A stretch of DNA of 17,868 nucleotides from Gammaproteobacteria bacterium (GCA_023150055.1 JAKLLP010000001.1:1-17868); one strand, 5' to 3'; shown: positions 7,790-16,449, counted from the first letter of the stretch. Notes: generated from the sequence alone by a model not told the origin. Translations and numbers: made by a program.

Positions 7790-9086
7790 CGTGCTCCTCC
7801 AGCTTGAGGCCGATGCTGTTGCACAGGGACACGAACCCCGGAAATGACGTCGCCACGTTGGCCGTGTCGCGGATTAGCACCGGCCCACTTGCGCGCACCG
7901 CGCCGGCGGCAAATGCCATCGCCACCCGGTGGTCCCCCCAGGTGTCGATCTCGCCGGATCCAAGCGCCCCCCCGCGGATACGGGCGCCATCGGCCGTCTC
8001 CTCGACACTGATGCCGAGAACCCGCAGGCCCTGCGCCATCACGGCAATCCGGTCGCTCTCTTTGTGCCGCAGTTCCTCCGCACCGCTGATCACGGTTTCC
8101 CCCTCGGCAAGGGCTGCAGCAACAAAGACGGCAGGAAACTCGTCGATCGATAATGGGACCAACTCACGCGGTATCCGCGCACCACGCAGACGAGCCGGAC
8201 GCACGATGATTCTGCCGACCGGCTCGTTCCCGATGGGAGTCGGTCGCGCTTCGACCTCGAAGTCAGCCCCCATCAGGCGGAATATCTCCAGGACACCGGT
8301 GCGGGTTGGATTCAGCCCCACGTCATCGATGACCAGTTCGCCCGAGCTGGCGACACTCCCCGCTAACAGCAGGAAAGCAGCCGACGAAAGGTCACCGGGA
8401 ACCTCGATTCGCGTCGCCCGCAGCCCGTTCCCCTGCGTCAGGGTCACCCGCCCGGCCTGGCTTTCCGTCCGCACCCCAAAGGCGGCCAGCATCCGCTCGG
8501 TATGGTCCCGGGTGACGGCCGGTTCGATGACAGTCGTCTCGCCTTCCGCATAGAGACCGGCGAGCAGCACTGCCGATTTGACCTGGGCGCTCGCGACCGG
8601 CATCGGGTAGCTGATACCCCTCAGCCTCTGGCCTCCGGTAATCCGCACCGGTGGGTGGCCCGCGCTCGTCTCGATCTGGGCACCCATCAGCCGAAGCGGC
8701 GCGGCAACCCGTTCCATGGGTCTGCGCGACAGCGAGGCGTCGCCAAACAATGTCGAATCAAAGCGCTGTCCCGACAACAGGCCGGTGAAAATGCGCATGG
8801 CCGTGCCGGAGTTACCCATGTCCAGTGCGTGGCCCGGCGCGGCGAGCCCCCTGAGCCCGGCACCGTCGACGCTCAACCGGGTCGGTTCATGCCGAACAAC
8901 CCTGACACCCAGCGCCTCGATGGCCGACAGGGTCGAAAGACAGTCCTCACCCGCGAGAAATCCGACGATCTCGCTCGTCCCTTCGGCAATAGCGCCAAGC
9001 ATCAACGCGCGATGCGAGATCGACTTGTCGCCGGGAACGCGGATCTCGCCGGACACCATCGAAACAGGTTCCGCCACGTAATCCAT
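7761..9086 (-). CDS. aroA: 3-phosphoshikimate 1-carboxyvinyltransferase (EPSP synthase)
   Basis: Joins shikimate-3-phosphate and phosphoenolpyruvate, the sixth step of the shikimate pathway. The product is 441 residues. VPGDKSISHR is at residues 17-26 (Lys21, Ser22, Arg26). DMGNSGTAMR is at 89-98, followed by SLSRRPMERVAAPL, PMPVASAQVKSAVLLAGL, TRDHTERML, DEFPAVFVAAAL and ELRHKESDRI, with a late WGDHRVAMAFA. The SAQVKSAVLLAGL and TRDHTE wording resembles class II (CP4-like) enzymes, although the Gly of GNSGT (Gly94, equivalent to E. coli Gly96) is kept where CP4 has Ala. The start ATG at 9086 has GGGAG seven bases upstream and shares one base with the hisC stop (TGATG). The 3' end overlaps cmk by 29 bp. 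Confidence 0.97.
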   Translation of the reverse strand: MDYVAEPVSMVSGEIRVPGDKSISHRALMLGAIAEGTSEIVGFLAGEDCLSTLSAIEALGVRVVRHEPTRLSVDGAGLRGLAAPGHALDMGNSGTAMRIFTGLLSGQRFDSTLFGDASLSRRPMERVAAPLRLMGAQIETSAGHPPVRITGGQRLRGISYPMPVASAQVKSAVLLAGLYAEGETTVIEPAVTRDHTERMLAAFGVRTESQAGRVTLTQGNGLRATRIEVPGDLSSAAFLLLAGSVASSGELVIDDVGLNPTRTGVLEIFRLMGADFEVEARPTPIGNEPVGRIIVRPARLRGARIPRELVPLSIDEFPAVFVAAALAEGETVISGAEELRHKESDRIAVMAQGLRVLGISVEETADGARIRGGALGSGEIDTWGDHRVAMAFAAGAVRASGPVLIRDTANVATSFPGFVSLCNSIGLKLEEHGDDHPTSAG

Positions 9087-10228
9087 CAGGTATCTCCCTC
9101 GGTTGCGACGAGAGCTGCCCGCAGAGCGTCGAGGGCCCGTGTGTTCTGATCCGACAAACCGACGGTAAACCGCAGATGCCTCGGCAGCCCGTAATTAGCC
9201 ACCGGCCGCACGATGACACCGGCACGAAGCATGTGCTCATAGACGCCGGCCGCGGCCCGTCCGCAATCCACGAGCACGAAATTTGCGACCGACGGCGATG
9301 ACCGCAGACCATTGGCCACGAAACCGTCCCGGAGCTGGCGCAGCCCGTGCCGATTGATGGTGCGCGAGCGGGCCATATGATCGGCGTCGGCGAGACTTGC
9401 CAGCGCGGCTGCCTGCCCGAGGGCATTTACGTTGAAAGGCTGTCTTACGCGGTTCAGCAGCTCCGCGACACGCGGATGACTGATGGCATAGCCCACGCGC
9501 AATCCCGCGAGCCCGTGGATCTTTGAGAAGGTCCGCGTCACCACGAGATTCGGATAAACCGCCAGCCACGATAGCGCCTTCGGATAGCCCGGCTCCTCGA
9601 CATACTCACAATATGCCTCGTCGAGGACCACGATCACCCTTGGTGGCAGGCTGGCGATGAAGCTCTGGAGGGCGTCTGCCTCGAGCCAGGTACCGGTTGG
9701 ATTGTTCGGATTGGCCACGTAGACGAGCCGGGTGCGCGGGCCGACCATGGCGCGCATGGCGTCGAGGTCGTGCCCGTAAGGCTGCGCGTGCCCTGCTGGC
9801 AGCCCAGGGGCCATCCGTGCTCGCGCACCCGTCGCGGCCACTGCCAGGCCATAAACGAGAAAGCCAAACTGCGAGAACACCGCTTCGGTCCGGGGTGTCA
9901 GGAAGGCCTCGGCGAGCAGCACGAGGAGATCATTGGACCCATTCCCGAGGGTGATCTGCCCGGCCTCGACGTTCAGCTGGTCTGCGAGTGCGCGCCTCAG
10001 TCTGAACCCGCTGCCGTCCGGGTAGAGCGCGACCTCCGCCAGGACGGCGCGCGCTGCCTCGATCGCCAAGGGCGACGGCCCGAGAGGATTCTCATTTGAG
10101 GCGAGTTTCAGGGCGTGCCGCACCCCGTATTCACGCTCGAGCTCCTCGGCAGGCTTGCCCGGGACATAGGGAGTGAGTGCGCGCACCCCCCGTGCGGCGA
10201 GGCGCGCGAAATTCGGAGCAGTTCTCAT
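9086..10228 (-). CDS. hisC: Histidinol-phosphate / aromatic aminotransferase (HisC2-type)
   Basis: A PLP-dependent class II-type aminotransferase. HisC converts imidazole-acetol phosphate to histidinol phosphate, and the second copies found in aromatic operons (HisC2) also transaminate prephenate, phenylpyruvate or 4-hydroxyphenylpyruvate. The product is 380 residues. Motifs are LASNENPLGPSP, YPDGSGFRLRRAL, LGNGSNDLLVLLAEAF, NPNNPTGTW, DEAYCEY, the PLP lysine Lys236 in RTFSKIHGLAGLRVGYA, and RQPFNVN. The ATG at 10228 is preferred because it opens MRTAPNFARLAARGVRALTPYVPG. The open frame further upstream lies inside pheA. Only five bases separate it from the pheA stop, and it overlaps aroA by one base. 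The position after pheA argues for an aromatic role; whether it also serves histidine synthesis cannot be told. Confidence 0.93.
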   Translation of the reverse strand: MRTAPNFARLAARGVRALTPYVPGKPAEELEREYGVRHALKLASNENPLGPSPLAIEAARAVLAEVALYPDGSGFRLRRALADQLNVEAGQITLGNGSNDLLVLLAEAFLTPRTEAVFSQFGFLVYGLAVAATGARARMAPGLPAGHAQPYGHDLDAMRAMVGPRTRLVYVANPNNPTGTWLEADALQSFIASLPPRVIVVLDEAYCEYVEEPGYPKALSWLAVYPNLVVTRTFSKIHGLAGLRVGYAISHPRVAELLNRVRQPFNVNALGQAAALASLADADHMARSRTINRHGLRQLRDGFVANGLRSSPSVANFVLVDCGRAAAGVYEHMLRAGVIVRPVANYGLPRHLRFTVGLSDQNTRALDALRAALVATEGDT

Positions 10229-10233
10229 GCCTG

Positions 10234-11367
10234 CTAGACGATCGCCTTCGGGTAGGAACCGAGGAGGCGGAACAGCCCGGCCTGCCGACGCAGGTTTTCC
10301 AGCGCACTGGCGACCGGCGGGTCCTCGGCATGTCCATCGATATCCAGGAAAAACACATAGTGCCACTTTCGTTGCCGCGACGGGCGTGACTCGATCCGCG
10401 TCATGTTCACCTTGTGCTCCGCCAGGGGCAGCAACAGTCGGTGGAGCGCGCCCGCATCTTCGGTCTTGCTGCTCGAAAGCAGCAAGGTTGTCTTGTCGTC
10501 ACCGCTCGGCGGAAAGAGCTTGCGCCCGATCACGAGAAACCGCGTCGTGTTGTCGGGCCGATCCTCGATATCCGACACCAGTTTCTCCAGCCCGTAAACC
10601 TCCGCGGCCGCATCCCCGGCAATGGCAGCGGTGCCTGCTTCGTCGCGAGCGCGTCGGGCGCCCTCGGCATTACTGCTTGCCTCCACGAGCGCCACGCCCG
10701 GCAGGTACTCCTTCAGCCAGGCCCGGCACTGCGCCAGCGACTGGGGGTGCGCACAGACCCGCACCACCTGGTCGAGCGCACTCATGTTGCCGAGCAGGTG
10801 CTGGCGGACCCGCAGTTCGACCTCACCGCAGATTTTCAGCGGCGAGGAGATGAACATGTCGAGCGTGTGATTGACCGTGCCCTCGGTGGAATTCTCGATA
10901 GGAACGACACCGAAGTCAGCCGATCCTGCTTCCACCTCGTGGAACACCTCGTCGATCGTGCCGAGCGGGAGTGCTTGCACCGAGTGACCGAATTGTTTGT
11001 AGACCGCCGTCTGGCTGAAGGTCCCTTCGGGACCGAGATAACCGATTTTGAGCGGTTCCTCCTGAGCCAGGCAGGCGGACATGATCTCGCGAAACAGCCG
11101 CGCCATCTCCTCGTTCGTGAGCGGACCCTTGTTTCGCGCCACGACACCGCGCAGGACCTGCGCCTCGCGTTCAGGCCGATAGTAGTCCGCGGCACTGCCC
11201 TGAGATTGCTTGGTGAGCGCGACTTTTTGCGCCCACCGGGCACGCTCGCTGATCAGCGCGGCGATCTCGCTGTCGATCGCATCGATCCGAGCGCGGATCT
11301 TTGCCAGGTCGTCGTCACCACCGGCAGGTTTCCGTGACGCAGATTCCGACGCTTTTTTTCTTGCCAC
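10234..11367 (-). CDS. pheA: Bifunctional chorismate mutase / prephenate dehydratase (P-protein)
   Basis: Converts chorismate to prephenate and then to phenylpyruvate, committing carbon to phenylalanine. The product is 377 residues in three parts. A chorismate mutase helix bundle lies at about 19-100 (KIRARIDAIDSEIAALISERARWA, YYRPEREAQVL, NEEMARLFREIMS). The prephenate dehydratase domain lies at about 107-285 (IGYLGPEGTFSQTA, VPIENSTEGTVNHTLD, catalytic Thr-Arg-Phe at 275-277 in NTTRFLVIG). A C-terminal ACT regulatory domain spans about 293-377, with the ESRPS phenylalanine-binding motif at 326-330, so feedback inhibition by phenylalanine is expected. The start is GTG at 11367 after a weak AGG. 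The first 18 residues (ARKKASESASRKPAGGD) are a basic, low-complexity extension absent from many relatives, and contain an A7 run. It lies 24 bp after the serA-like gene. Confidence 0.96.
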   Translation of the reverse strand: MARKKASESASRKPAGGDDDLAKIRARIDAIDSEIAALISERARWAQKVALTKQSQGSAADYYRPEREAQVLRGVVARNKGPLTNEEMARLFREIMSACLAQEEPLKIGYLGPEGTFSQTAVYKQFGHSVQALPLGTIDEVFHEVEAGSADFGVVPIENSTEGTVNHTLDMFISSPLKICGEVELRVRQHLLGNMSALDQVVRVCAHPQSLAQCRAWLKEYLPGVALVEASSNAEGARRARDEAGTAAIAGDAAAEVYGLEKLVSDIEDRPDNTTRFLVIGRKLFPPSGDDKTTLLLSSSKTEDAGALHRLLLPLAEHKVNMTRIESRPSRQRKWHYVFFLDIDGHAEDPPVASALENLRRQAGLFRLLGSYPKAIV

Positions 11368-11391
11368 GACGAGGCCTGCGTCCCTGGTCTG

Positions 11392-12573
11392 TCAGGCCGC
11401 CTGCGGCCGGCCGAGGTTACGAACCGTGAGCACGCCCTCGATGCCGCGGATCTTCTCGAGCAACGCTGCATCGGGCGGACCGTCCAGGTCGACGACCGTA
11501 TAAGCCAGGTCGCCGCGCGACTTGTTGAGCAGGTCGGCGATATTCAGTCCCGCACCTCCGAGACAGCTCGATACCTGTCCGATGATGTTCGGCACATTCG
11601 CATTGGCAATGGTCACGCGGTGAGCATCCATTCGCGGAAGGTCCGCGTCCGGGAAATTCACGGAGTGGCGGACGAGACCATCCTCCAGGTAACCGCGCAG
11701 CGTATCGGCCACCATGACCGCACAGTTCACTTCCGCCTCCTCGGTCGAGGCCCCGAGATGCGGCAGCGCGATGACCTTGTCATGATCGATCAATTGCCGA
11801 CTCGGAAAGTCGGAGACGTAGGCCGCAAGCTTGCCGGAGGCCAGTGCCGCCAGGACGGCCGTCTCGTCCGCGACATTATTGCGCGCAAAGTTCAATACCA
11901 CGCTTCCCGCGGGCATGAGCCGCAGCCGTGCCTCGTTGATCAGGTGACGGGTGGCATCGATGAGCGGCACATGGACAGTGACCATGTCGACCTTGCTGAA
12001 AAGCTCTTCCAGGCTACGCGCCTTTTCCACCCCGGATGACAGTTCCCAGGCCCGCTCCACCGTGATCTGAGGGTCGAAACCTATGACCCGCATGCCGAGC
12101 GCCAGCGCCGCGTTGGCGACTTGCACGCCGATAGCGCCCAACCCGACAACACCCAGCGTACGACTGGGCAGTTCGAAGCCGGCGTATTTCTTCTTCCCGG
12201 CCTCGACCGCCTTGTCGAGTTCCGGCCCGTCACCCTGCAGTTGCCGGACGAATTGCCAGGCGGGGCAGAGATTTCGCGCCGCGAGCAGCATGCCCGCAAT
12301 CACCAGTTCCTTGACGGCGTTGGCATTGGCACCCGGCGCATTGAATACCGGCACGCCGCGCCGGGACAGCTTGTCCACCGGGATGTTGTTCACACCGGCG
12401 CCCGCGCGGCCTACGGCCAACACCGATGCCGGAATATCCATGTCGTGCATTTTGGCCGAGCGCACCATGATCGCGTCGGGATGTCCGATCTCCGAGGCGA
12501 CTTCGTAGCGTTCGCGCGGCAGGCGAGCAAGGCCGGCCACGGCGATATTGTTCAACGTCAGTATCTTGTACAT
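11392..12573 (-). CDS. serA: D-3-phosphoglycerate dehydrogenase family protein with ACT domain
   Basis: Predicted to oxidise 3-phosphoglycerate with NAD, the first step of serine synthesis. The next enzyme, SerC, is encoded just upstream, which supports that role. The product is 393 residues, the short SerA form: substrate domain with VGRAGAGVNNIPVDKLSRRGVPVFNAPGAN, Rossmann motif GLGAIG at 144-149 followed by Asp167 (GFDP, NAD preference), Arg231 in VLNFARNN, and His272 in ALPHLGAST. A C-terminal ACT domain lies at about 319-393 (ANVPNIIGQVSSCLGGAGLNI) and is the usual site for serine feedback. The acidic residue normally seen in the DVFxxEP stretch is not evident here (SDFPSRQL at 254-261). 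Other 2-hydroxyacid substrates are therefore possible. The ATG at 12573 has AGGGA close upstream. Confidence 0.85.
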   Translation of the reverse strand: MYKILTLNNIAVAGLARLPRERYEVASEIGHPDAIMVRSAKMHDMDIPASVLAVGRAGAGVNNIPVDKLSRRGVPVFNAPGANANAVKELVIAGMLLAARNLCPAWQFVRQLQGDGPELDKAVEAGKKKYAGFELPSRTLGVVGLGAIGVQVANAALALGMRVIGFDPQITVERAWELSSGVEKARSLEELFSKVDMVTVHVPLIDATRHLINEARLRLMPAGSVVLNFARNNVADETAVLAALASGKLAAYVSDFPSRQLIDHDKVIALPHLGASTEEAEVNCAVMVADTLRGYLEDGLVRHSVNFPDADLPRMDAHRVTIANANVPNIIGQVSSCLGGAGLNIADLLNKSRGDLAYTVVDLDGPPDAALLEKIRGIEGVLTVRNLGRPQAA

Positions 12574-12606
12574 GTTTCCCTGGGTCCTGTTGGGCGCGCC
12601 GGCCCC

Positions 12607-13689
12607 TCAGCCGTGCCGCCGGGCGAAATCAGCCATGAACGATATCAGGCTATCGACGCCTGCCTCGGGCATCGCGTTGTAGATGCTGGCGCGCATGCCA
12701 CCGACCGAGCGATGGCCCTTGAGTTCGGCCAGCCCCGCCTCTGCCGCCTCGGCGAGAAACGCGGCATCGAGACCCGCATCCGGGAGCGTGAACGGCACGT
12801 TCATCCACGAGCGGTATGCCGGGGCCACGGGGTTGCGGTAATACCCCGATTCGTCGATGGCGCGGTAGAGCTTTTCTGCCTTGCGCTTATTAACCTCGCC
12901 GATCCGGCCGAGTCCGCCCTGGCGCTTGAGCCAGGCAAACACCAGTCCGGCGACATACCAGGAAAACGTCGGCGGCGTGTTCAGCATCGATCCCTCCTTC
13001 GCATGCGACGCAAAACGAAGGATGTTCGGTACGGTCGTCTGGACGCGCTCGAGCAGGTCGCGACGCACGATCATCACCACCAGACCAGCCGGGCCGATGT
13101 TCTTCTGCGCGCCCGCGTAGATCAGACCGAACTTACGCACATCCACCGGACGGGACAGGATGGTCGATGACATGTCCGCGACCAGCGGAACCGCACCAAC
13201 GTCCGGCACGTCGTGAAATTCCAGCCCGCCGATGGTCTCGTTCGGACAGTAGTGCACGTAGGCGGCGTCGGGCGAGAGATCCCAGGACGAACGCGAAGGC
13301 ACATCCGCGAAATTGAGCGAGGCGCCATCCGCCACGATATGCACCCTGCGCAGGGTCCTGGCTTCCGCCGTTGCCTTCTTGGACCACTGACCAGTCACCA
13401 GGTAGTCGACGCCCTGTTCCGGCGTCGACAGATTCATCGGTATCAGAGCGAACTGTTGCGTTGCGCCGCCCTGCAGGAACAGCACCGCGTAATCATCCGG
13501 CACAGCCATGAGTTCGCGCAGGTCGCTCTCCGCCTGCTCGGCCACCTTGATGAATGCCTTGCTGCGGTGACTGACCTCCATCACGGAGCTGCCGCGGCCG
13601 TTCCAGTCGAGCATCTCGTCCCTGGCCTGTTCCAGCACTTCGACCGGCAAAGTGGCCGGGCCGGCGCTGAAGTTATAAATGCGCCCCAT
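12607..13689 (-). CDS. serC: Phosphoserine aminotransferase
   Basis: Transaminates 3-phosphohydroxypyruvate to phosphoserine with glutamate; in many gammaproteobacteria the same enzyme acts in the pyridoxal-phosphate pathway. The product is 360 residues, the normal length. It opens MGRIYNFSAGPATLPVEVLE, followed by GSSVMEVSHRSK, FLQGGATQQFALIPMNL, TGQWSKKA, VHYCPNETIGGLEF and DMSSTILSRP. The PLP-binding lysine is Lys196 in YAGAQKNIGPAG, with HAKEGSMLNTPPTF and GHRSVGGMRASIYNA near the end. The ATG at 13689 is the family start, with only a weak AGAGA nearby and a better GGAGG 14 bases away. It follows gyrA by 82 bp and precedes the serA-like gene by 33 bp, so the two serine enzymes are likely co-transcribed. 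Confidence 0.97.
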   Translation of the reverse strand: MGRIYNFSAGPATLPVEVLEQARDEMLDWNGRGSSVMEVSHRSKAFIKVAEQAESDLRELMAVPDDYAVLFLQGGATQQFALIPMNLSTPEQGVDYLVTGQWSKKATAEARTLRRVHIVADGASLNFADVPSRSSWDLSPDAAYVHYCPNETIGGLEFHDVPDVGAVPLVADMSSTILSRPVDVRKFGLIYAGAQKNIGPAGLVVMIVRRDLLERVQTTVPNILRFASHAKEGSMLNTPPTFSWYVAGLVFAWLKRQGGLGRIGEVNKRKAEKLYRAIDESGYYRNPVAPAYRSWMNVPFTLPDAGLDAAFLAEAAEAGLAELKGHRSVGGMRASIYNAMPEAGVDSLISFMADFARRHG

Positions 13690-13730
13690 ATGTGTCTCTG
13701 CTGCCTCCCGTCGTGAAACTATCGATCGCG

Positions 13731-13765
13731 ATCCGCCATCCCCGGGCCCCGGAACACCGGCGGAT
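13731..13765 (-). repeat. Inverted repeat in the gyrA-serC gap
   Basis: ATCCGCC (13731-13737 on the plus strand) pairs with GGCGGAT (13759-13765) around a 21-base loop that holds a second near-palindrome, CCGGGCCCCGG. In the minus-strand transcript it would be a GC-rich hairpin between the gyrA stop and the serC ribosome-binding region. No T tract follows, so it is not a standard terminator. It could be a processing or stability element. Confidence 0.35.
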
Positions 13766-13771
13766 TCGCCG

Positions 13772-16312
13772 CTATTCGTCCTCGTCCGATTCCGCGATGA
13801 TGCGGTCCAGACCCACGAGCCGTTCCCCGTCGTCGAGACGGATCAACCGCACTCCCTGCGTGTTGCGTCCCTGCTCGGAAATGCCTTCCACAGGCGTGCG
13901 CACCAGTGTGCCGACCGAACTGATCAAGACGACTTCGTCATCGGGCTCGACCTGGATGGCGCCCACCATGTTGCCGTTGCGCTCATTGATCTGGATCGCG
14001 ATGACGCCCTGGCCACCGCGTCCCTGGACCGGAAAGTCGTCCACGCCCGTGCGCTTGCCAAAGCCATTTTCCGTCGCGGTGAGAATGGCACCGCTGCGCA
14101 CGATGAGGAGGGCAATGACCTGATAGCTGCCGCCCAGGCGGATACCGCGCACCCCAGCCGCGGTGCGACCCATGGGGCGAACGTCCTTCTCGTGGAAGCG
14201 GATCGCTTTGCCCGAACTCGAGCACAACATGATGTCGCAATTGCCGTCCGTAATCGCCACGTCGACCAGGCGATCGTTCTCACGCAACTCCACGGCACGG
14301 ATGCCGGCATTGCGCGGCCTTGAAAATGCGTCGAGGCTCGTTTTCTTGACCAGCCCCTGGCTGGTCGCCATCAACACGAATTTATCCGACTCGAACGTAC
14401 GGATCGGCAGTACTGCATTGACCCGCTCACCTTCATCGAGCGGCAGCAGGTTGACGATTGGACGGCCACGCGCCCCACGGCTGGCGCGTGGCACCTGGTA
14501 GACCTTGAGCCAGAACAGGCGCCCCAGGCTCGTAAAACACAACAGCGTGTCGTGGGTATTGGCTACAAACAGCTTGTCGATGAAGTCTTCGTCCTTCACC
14601 TTGGCAGCTGCCCGCCCACGGCCACCGCGCCGCTGCACCTGGTAGTCCGCAAGGCTCTGCGCCTTGGCGTAGCCACCATGGGATAGTGTGACGACCACCT
14701 CCTCCTCGGGGATAAGGTCTTCCCGGGTTAGGCTCTCGTGGCTCTGGATGATCTCGGTGCGTCGGGGGTCACCGTAACGCTCGCGGATGTCCGCCAGCTC
14801 CCCGCGGATGACGGCAAGCAGCCGATCCGGATCGCGCAGGATCTCGGTGAACTCACGGATGTTGTCGAGCAGCTCGCGGTATTCCGCAATGATCTTGTCC
14901 TGTTCGAGCGCGGTCAGCCGGTGGAGCCGCAGATCCAGTATCGCCTGCGCCTGCACCCCGGAGAGCCGGTAGCCGTCCGGTCCGAGACCGCACTCGCCGC
15001 CGATATCGGCTGGCCGGGTCGTTACCTCGCCCGCCCGCGCGAGCATCTCCGTGACGGCACCAGGGGCCCACGGCCGGGCGACCAGTGCATCCCGCGCTGC
15101 TGCCGGAGAGGCCGAAGCCTTGATGACGGCGATTACCTCGTCGATGTTCGCAAGCGCTACCGCCTGGCCTTCGAGGATGTGGGCACGCTCTCGGGTCTTG
15201 CGCAGCTCGAAAATCGTCCGCCGCGTCACTACCTCGCGCCGATGGCGCAGGAACGCCTCCAGCATGTCGCGCAGGTTGAGCAGCTGTGGCCGCCCGTCAC
15301 GCAGCGCCACCATGTTGATGCCGAATACCGTCTCTAGTGAGGTCTGCGAATAAAGGTTGTTCAGCACGACCTCGGATACCTGCCCACGCCGCAGCTCGAT
15401 GACGATCCGCATGCCATCCTTGTCCGACTCGTCGCGAAGCTCGCTTATACCCTCTATTTTCTTGTCGCGAACGAGTTCGGCGATCTTTTCTATGAGCCGG
15501 GCCTTGTTGACCTGGTATGGCAGCTCGGTGACGATGATGGCCTCGCGACCCTTCTCGTCGATCGGTTCGACATGTGTCCGGGCCCGCACATGACAGCGGC
15601 CTCGACCGGACGCGTAAGCCTCGACGACACCGCTGGTGCCGTTGATGATTCCGGCGGTCGGGAAGTCCGGGCCGGGAATGATCTCGATCAGGTCGGCGAG
15701 CGAGATCTCCGAGTTGTCCATGAGGGCGAGGACCCCATCGATCACCTCGCCGAGGTTGTGTGGCGGGATATTCGTCGCCATGCCTACCGCGATACCCGAC
15801 GACCCGTTGACCAGCAGGTGCGGGATCTTCGTGGGCAGCACGGTTGGCTCTGTTTCCGAGCCATCGTAGTTCGGTACGAAATCGACTGTTTCCTTGTCGA
15901 TGTCGGCAAGCAGTTCGCCCGCAATGCGCGCCATGCGCACTTCCGTATAGCGCATGGCGGCAGGCGCATCACCGTCGACGGAACCGAAGTTTCCCTGCCC
16001 GTCCACGAGCAGGTAGCGCATGGAGAACGGCTGTGCCAGTCGCACGATAGTGTCGTAGACCGCGACGTCGCCGTGCGGGTGATACTTACCGATCACGTCG
16101 CCAACGACGCGGGCAGATTTCTTGTACGGCTTGGTGTGGTCGTTGCCGAGTTCACGCATCGCGTACAGGACGCGGCGGTGCACCGGTTTCAGCCCGTCCC
16201 GCACGTCTGGCAGCGCCCGCCCGACGATGACGCTCATGGCGTAGTCGAGATACGACTGGCGCATCTCGTCTTCGAGGTTGACCGGCAGTACTTCCAGTGC
16301 TACATCAGCCAT
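13772..16312 (-). CDS. gyrA: DNA gyrase subunit A
   Basis: GyrA forms the DNA-breaking and wrapping half of the GyrA2B2 gyrase, which adds negative supercoils. The product is 846 residues. The start is ATG at 16312 ([20 protein letters not shown]); a GTG at 16339 would add nine residues. Residue numbers match E. coli through the active site: catalytic Tyr122 in AAMRYTE, and the quinolone pocket [12 protein letters not shown] at 76-87, with Asp87 kept but Val in place of Ser83. The coiled-coil gate (about 360-500) includes [14 protein letters not shown]. The GyrA-box is QRRGGRG, followed by the beta-pinwheel C-terminal domain with six blade-like repeats and an acidic tail (AESDEDE). The GyrA-box separates it from ParC. 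It heads the leftward gene series, 82 bp before serC. Confidence 0.98.
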   Translation of the reverse strand: MADVALEVLPVNLEDEMRQSYLDYAMSVIVGRALPDVRDGLKPVHRRVLYAMRELGNDHTKPYKKSARVVGDVIGKYHPHGDVAVYDTIVRLAQPFSMRYLLVDGQGNFGSVDGDAPAAMRYTEVRMARIAGELLADIDKETVDFVPNYDGSETEPTVLPTKIPHLLVNGSSGIAVGMATNIPPHNLGEVIDGVLALMDNSEISLADLIEIIPGPDFPTAGIINGTSGVVEAYASGRGRCHVRARTHVEPIDEKGREAIIVTELPYQVNKARLIEKIAELVRDKKIEGISELRDESDKDGMRIVIELRRGQVSEVVLNNLYSQTSLETVFGINMVALRDGRPQLLNLRDMLEAFLRHRREVVTRRTIFELRKTRERAHILEGQAVALANIDEVIAVIKASASPAAARDALVARPWAPGAVTEMLARAGEVTTRPADIGGECGLGPDGYRLSGVQAQAILDLRLHRLTALEQDKIIAEYRELLDNIREFTEILRDPDRLLAVIRGELADIRERYGDPRRTEIIQSHESLTREDLIPEEEVVVTLSHGGYAKAQSLADYQVQRRGGRGRAAAKVKDEDFIDKLFVANTHDTLLCFTSLGRLFWLKVYQVPRASRGARGRPIVNLLPLDEGERVNAVLPIRTFESDKFVLMATSQGLVKKTSLDAFSRPRNAGIRAVELRENDRLVDVAITDGNCDIMLCSSSGKAIRFHEKDVRPMGRTAAGVRGIRLGGSYQVIALLIVRSGAILTATENGFGKRTGVDDFPVQGRGGQGVIAIQINERNGNMVGAIQVEPDDEVVLISSVGTLVRTPVEGISEQGRNTQGVRLIRLDDGERLVGLDRIIAESDEDE

Positions 16313-16382
16313 CGCGGCATAAGCTCTCCGGAATCGCACCCCCTGGCCGCCCCGGCCACAGGTCGATCCGGATACCTGAATT

Positions 16383-16449
16383 TATATAAAGTCTGCCGAA
16401 ACCCCGCGTCGGAGGCGTTTCAGCAGGCCAAATGCAGGCGCGGATTCTA
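16383..16449 (-). promoter_or_regulatory. Candidate -10 elements for gyrA
   Basis: On the minus strand two -10-like boxes lie upstream of gyrA. TAGAAT (16444-16449) matches 5 of 6 bases. The AT-rich TATATA (16383-16388), within the only A/T-only run of this gap, is about 70 bases before the ATG. Neither has a good -35 at 16-18 bases. The promoter is therefore located only approximately. Confidence 0.35.
16393..16426. repeat. Inverted repeat in the gyrA leader/promoter region
   Basis: CTGCCGAAAC (16393-16402) and GTTTCAGCAG (16417-16426) form a 10-bp dyad with a single G-T type mismatch and a 14-base centre. It sits directly upstream of the TATATA box and downstream of the TAGAAT box for gyrA. 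It could be a regulator-binding site or a hairpin in a longer leader RNA. I do not recognise the operator. Confidence 0.4.

Noticed and set aside
7761..9086. aroA as a glyphosate-insensitive enzyme because of class II-like wording
   Set aside because: The Gly in GNSGT is retained where the CP4 enzyme has Ala, so insensitivity cannot be claimed from sequence.
11340..11367. A7 run at the pheA start and T8 run in the lapB anchor as programmed slippage sites
   Set aside because: Both genes are intact in frame and no alternative product is apparent; such runs occur by chance in Lys and Phe codons.
12121..13170. Plus-strand open frame of about 349 codons antisense to serA-like and serC
   Set aside because: Composition is Arg/His-rich as expected for the reverse frame of GC-rich genes; no domain or ribosome-binding site seen.
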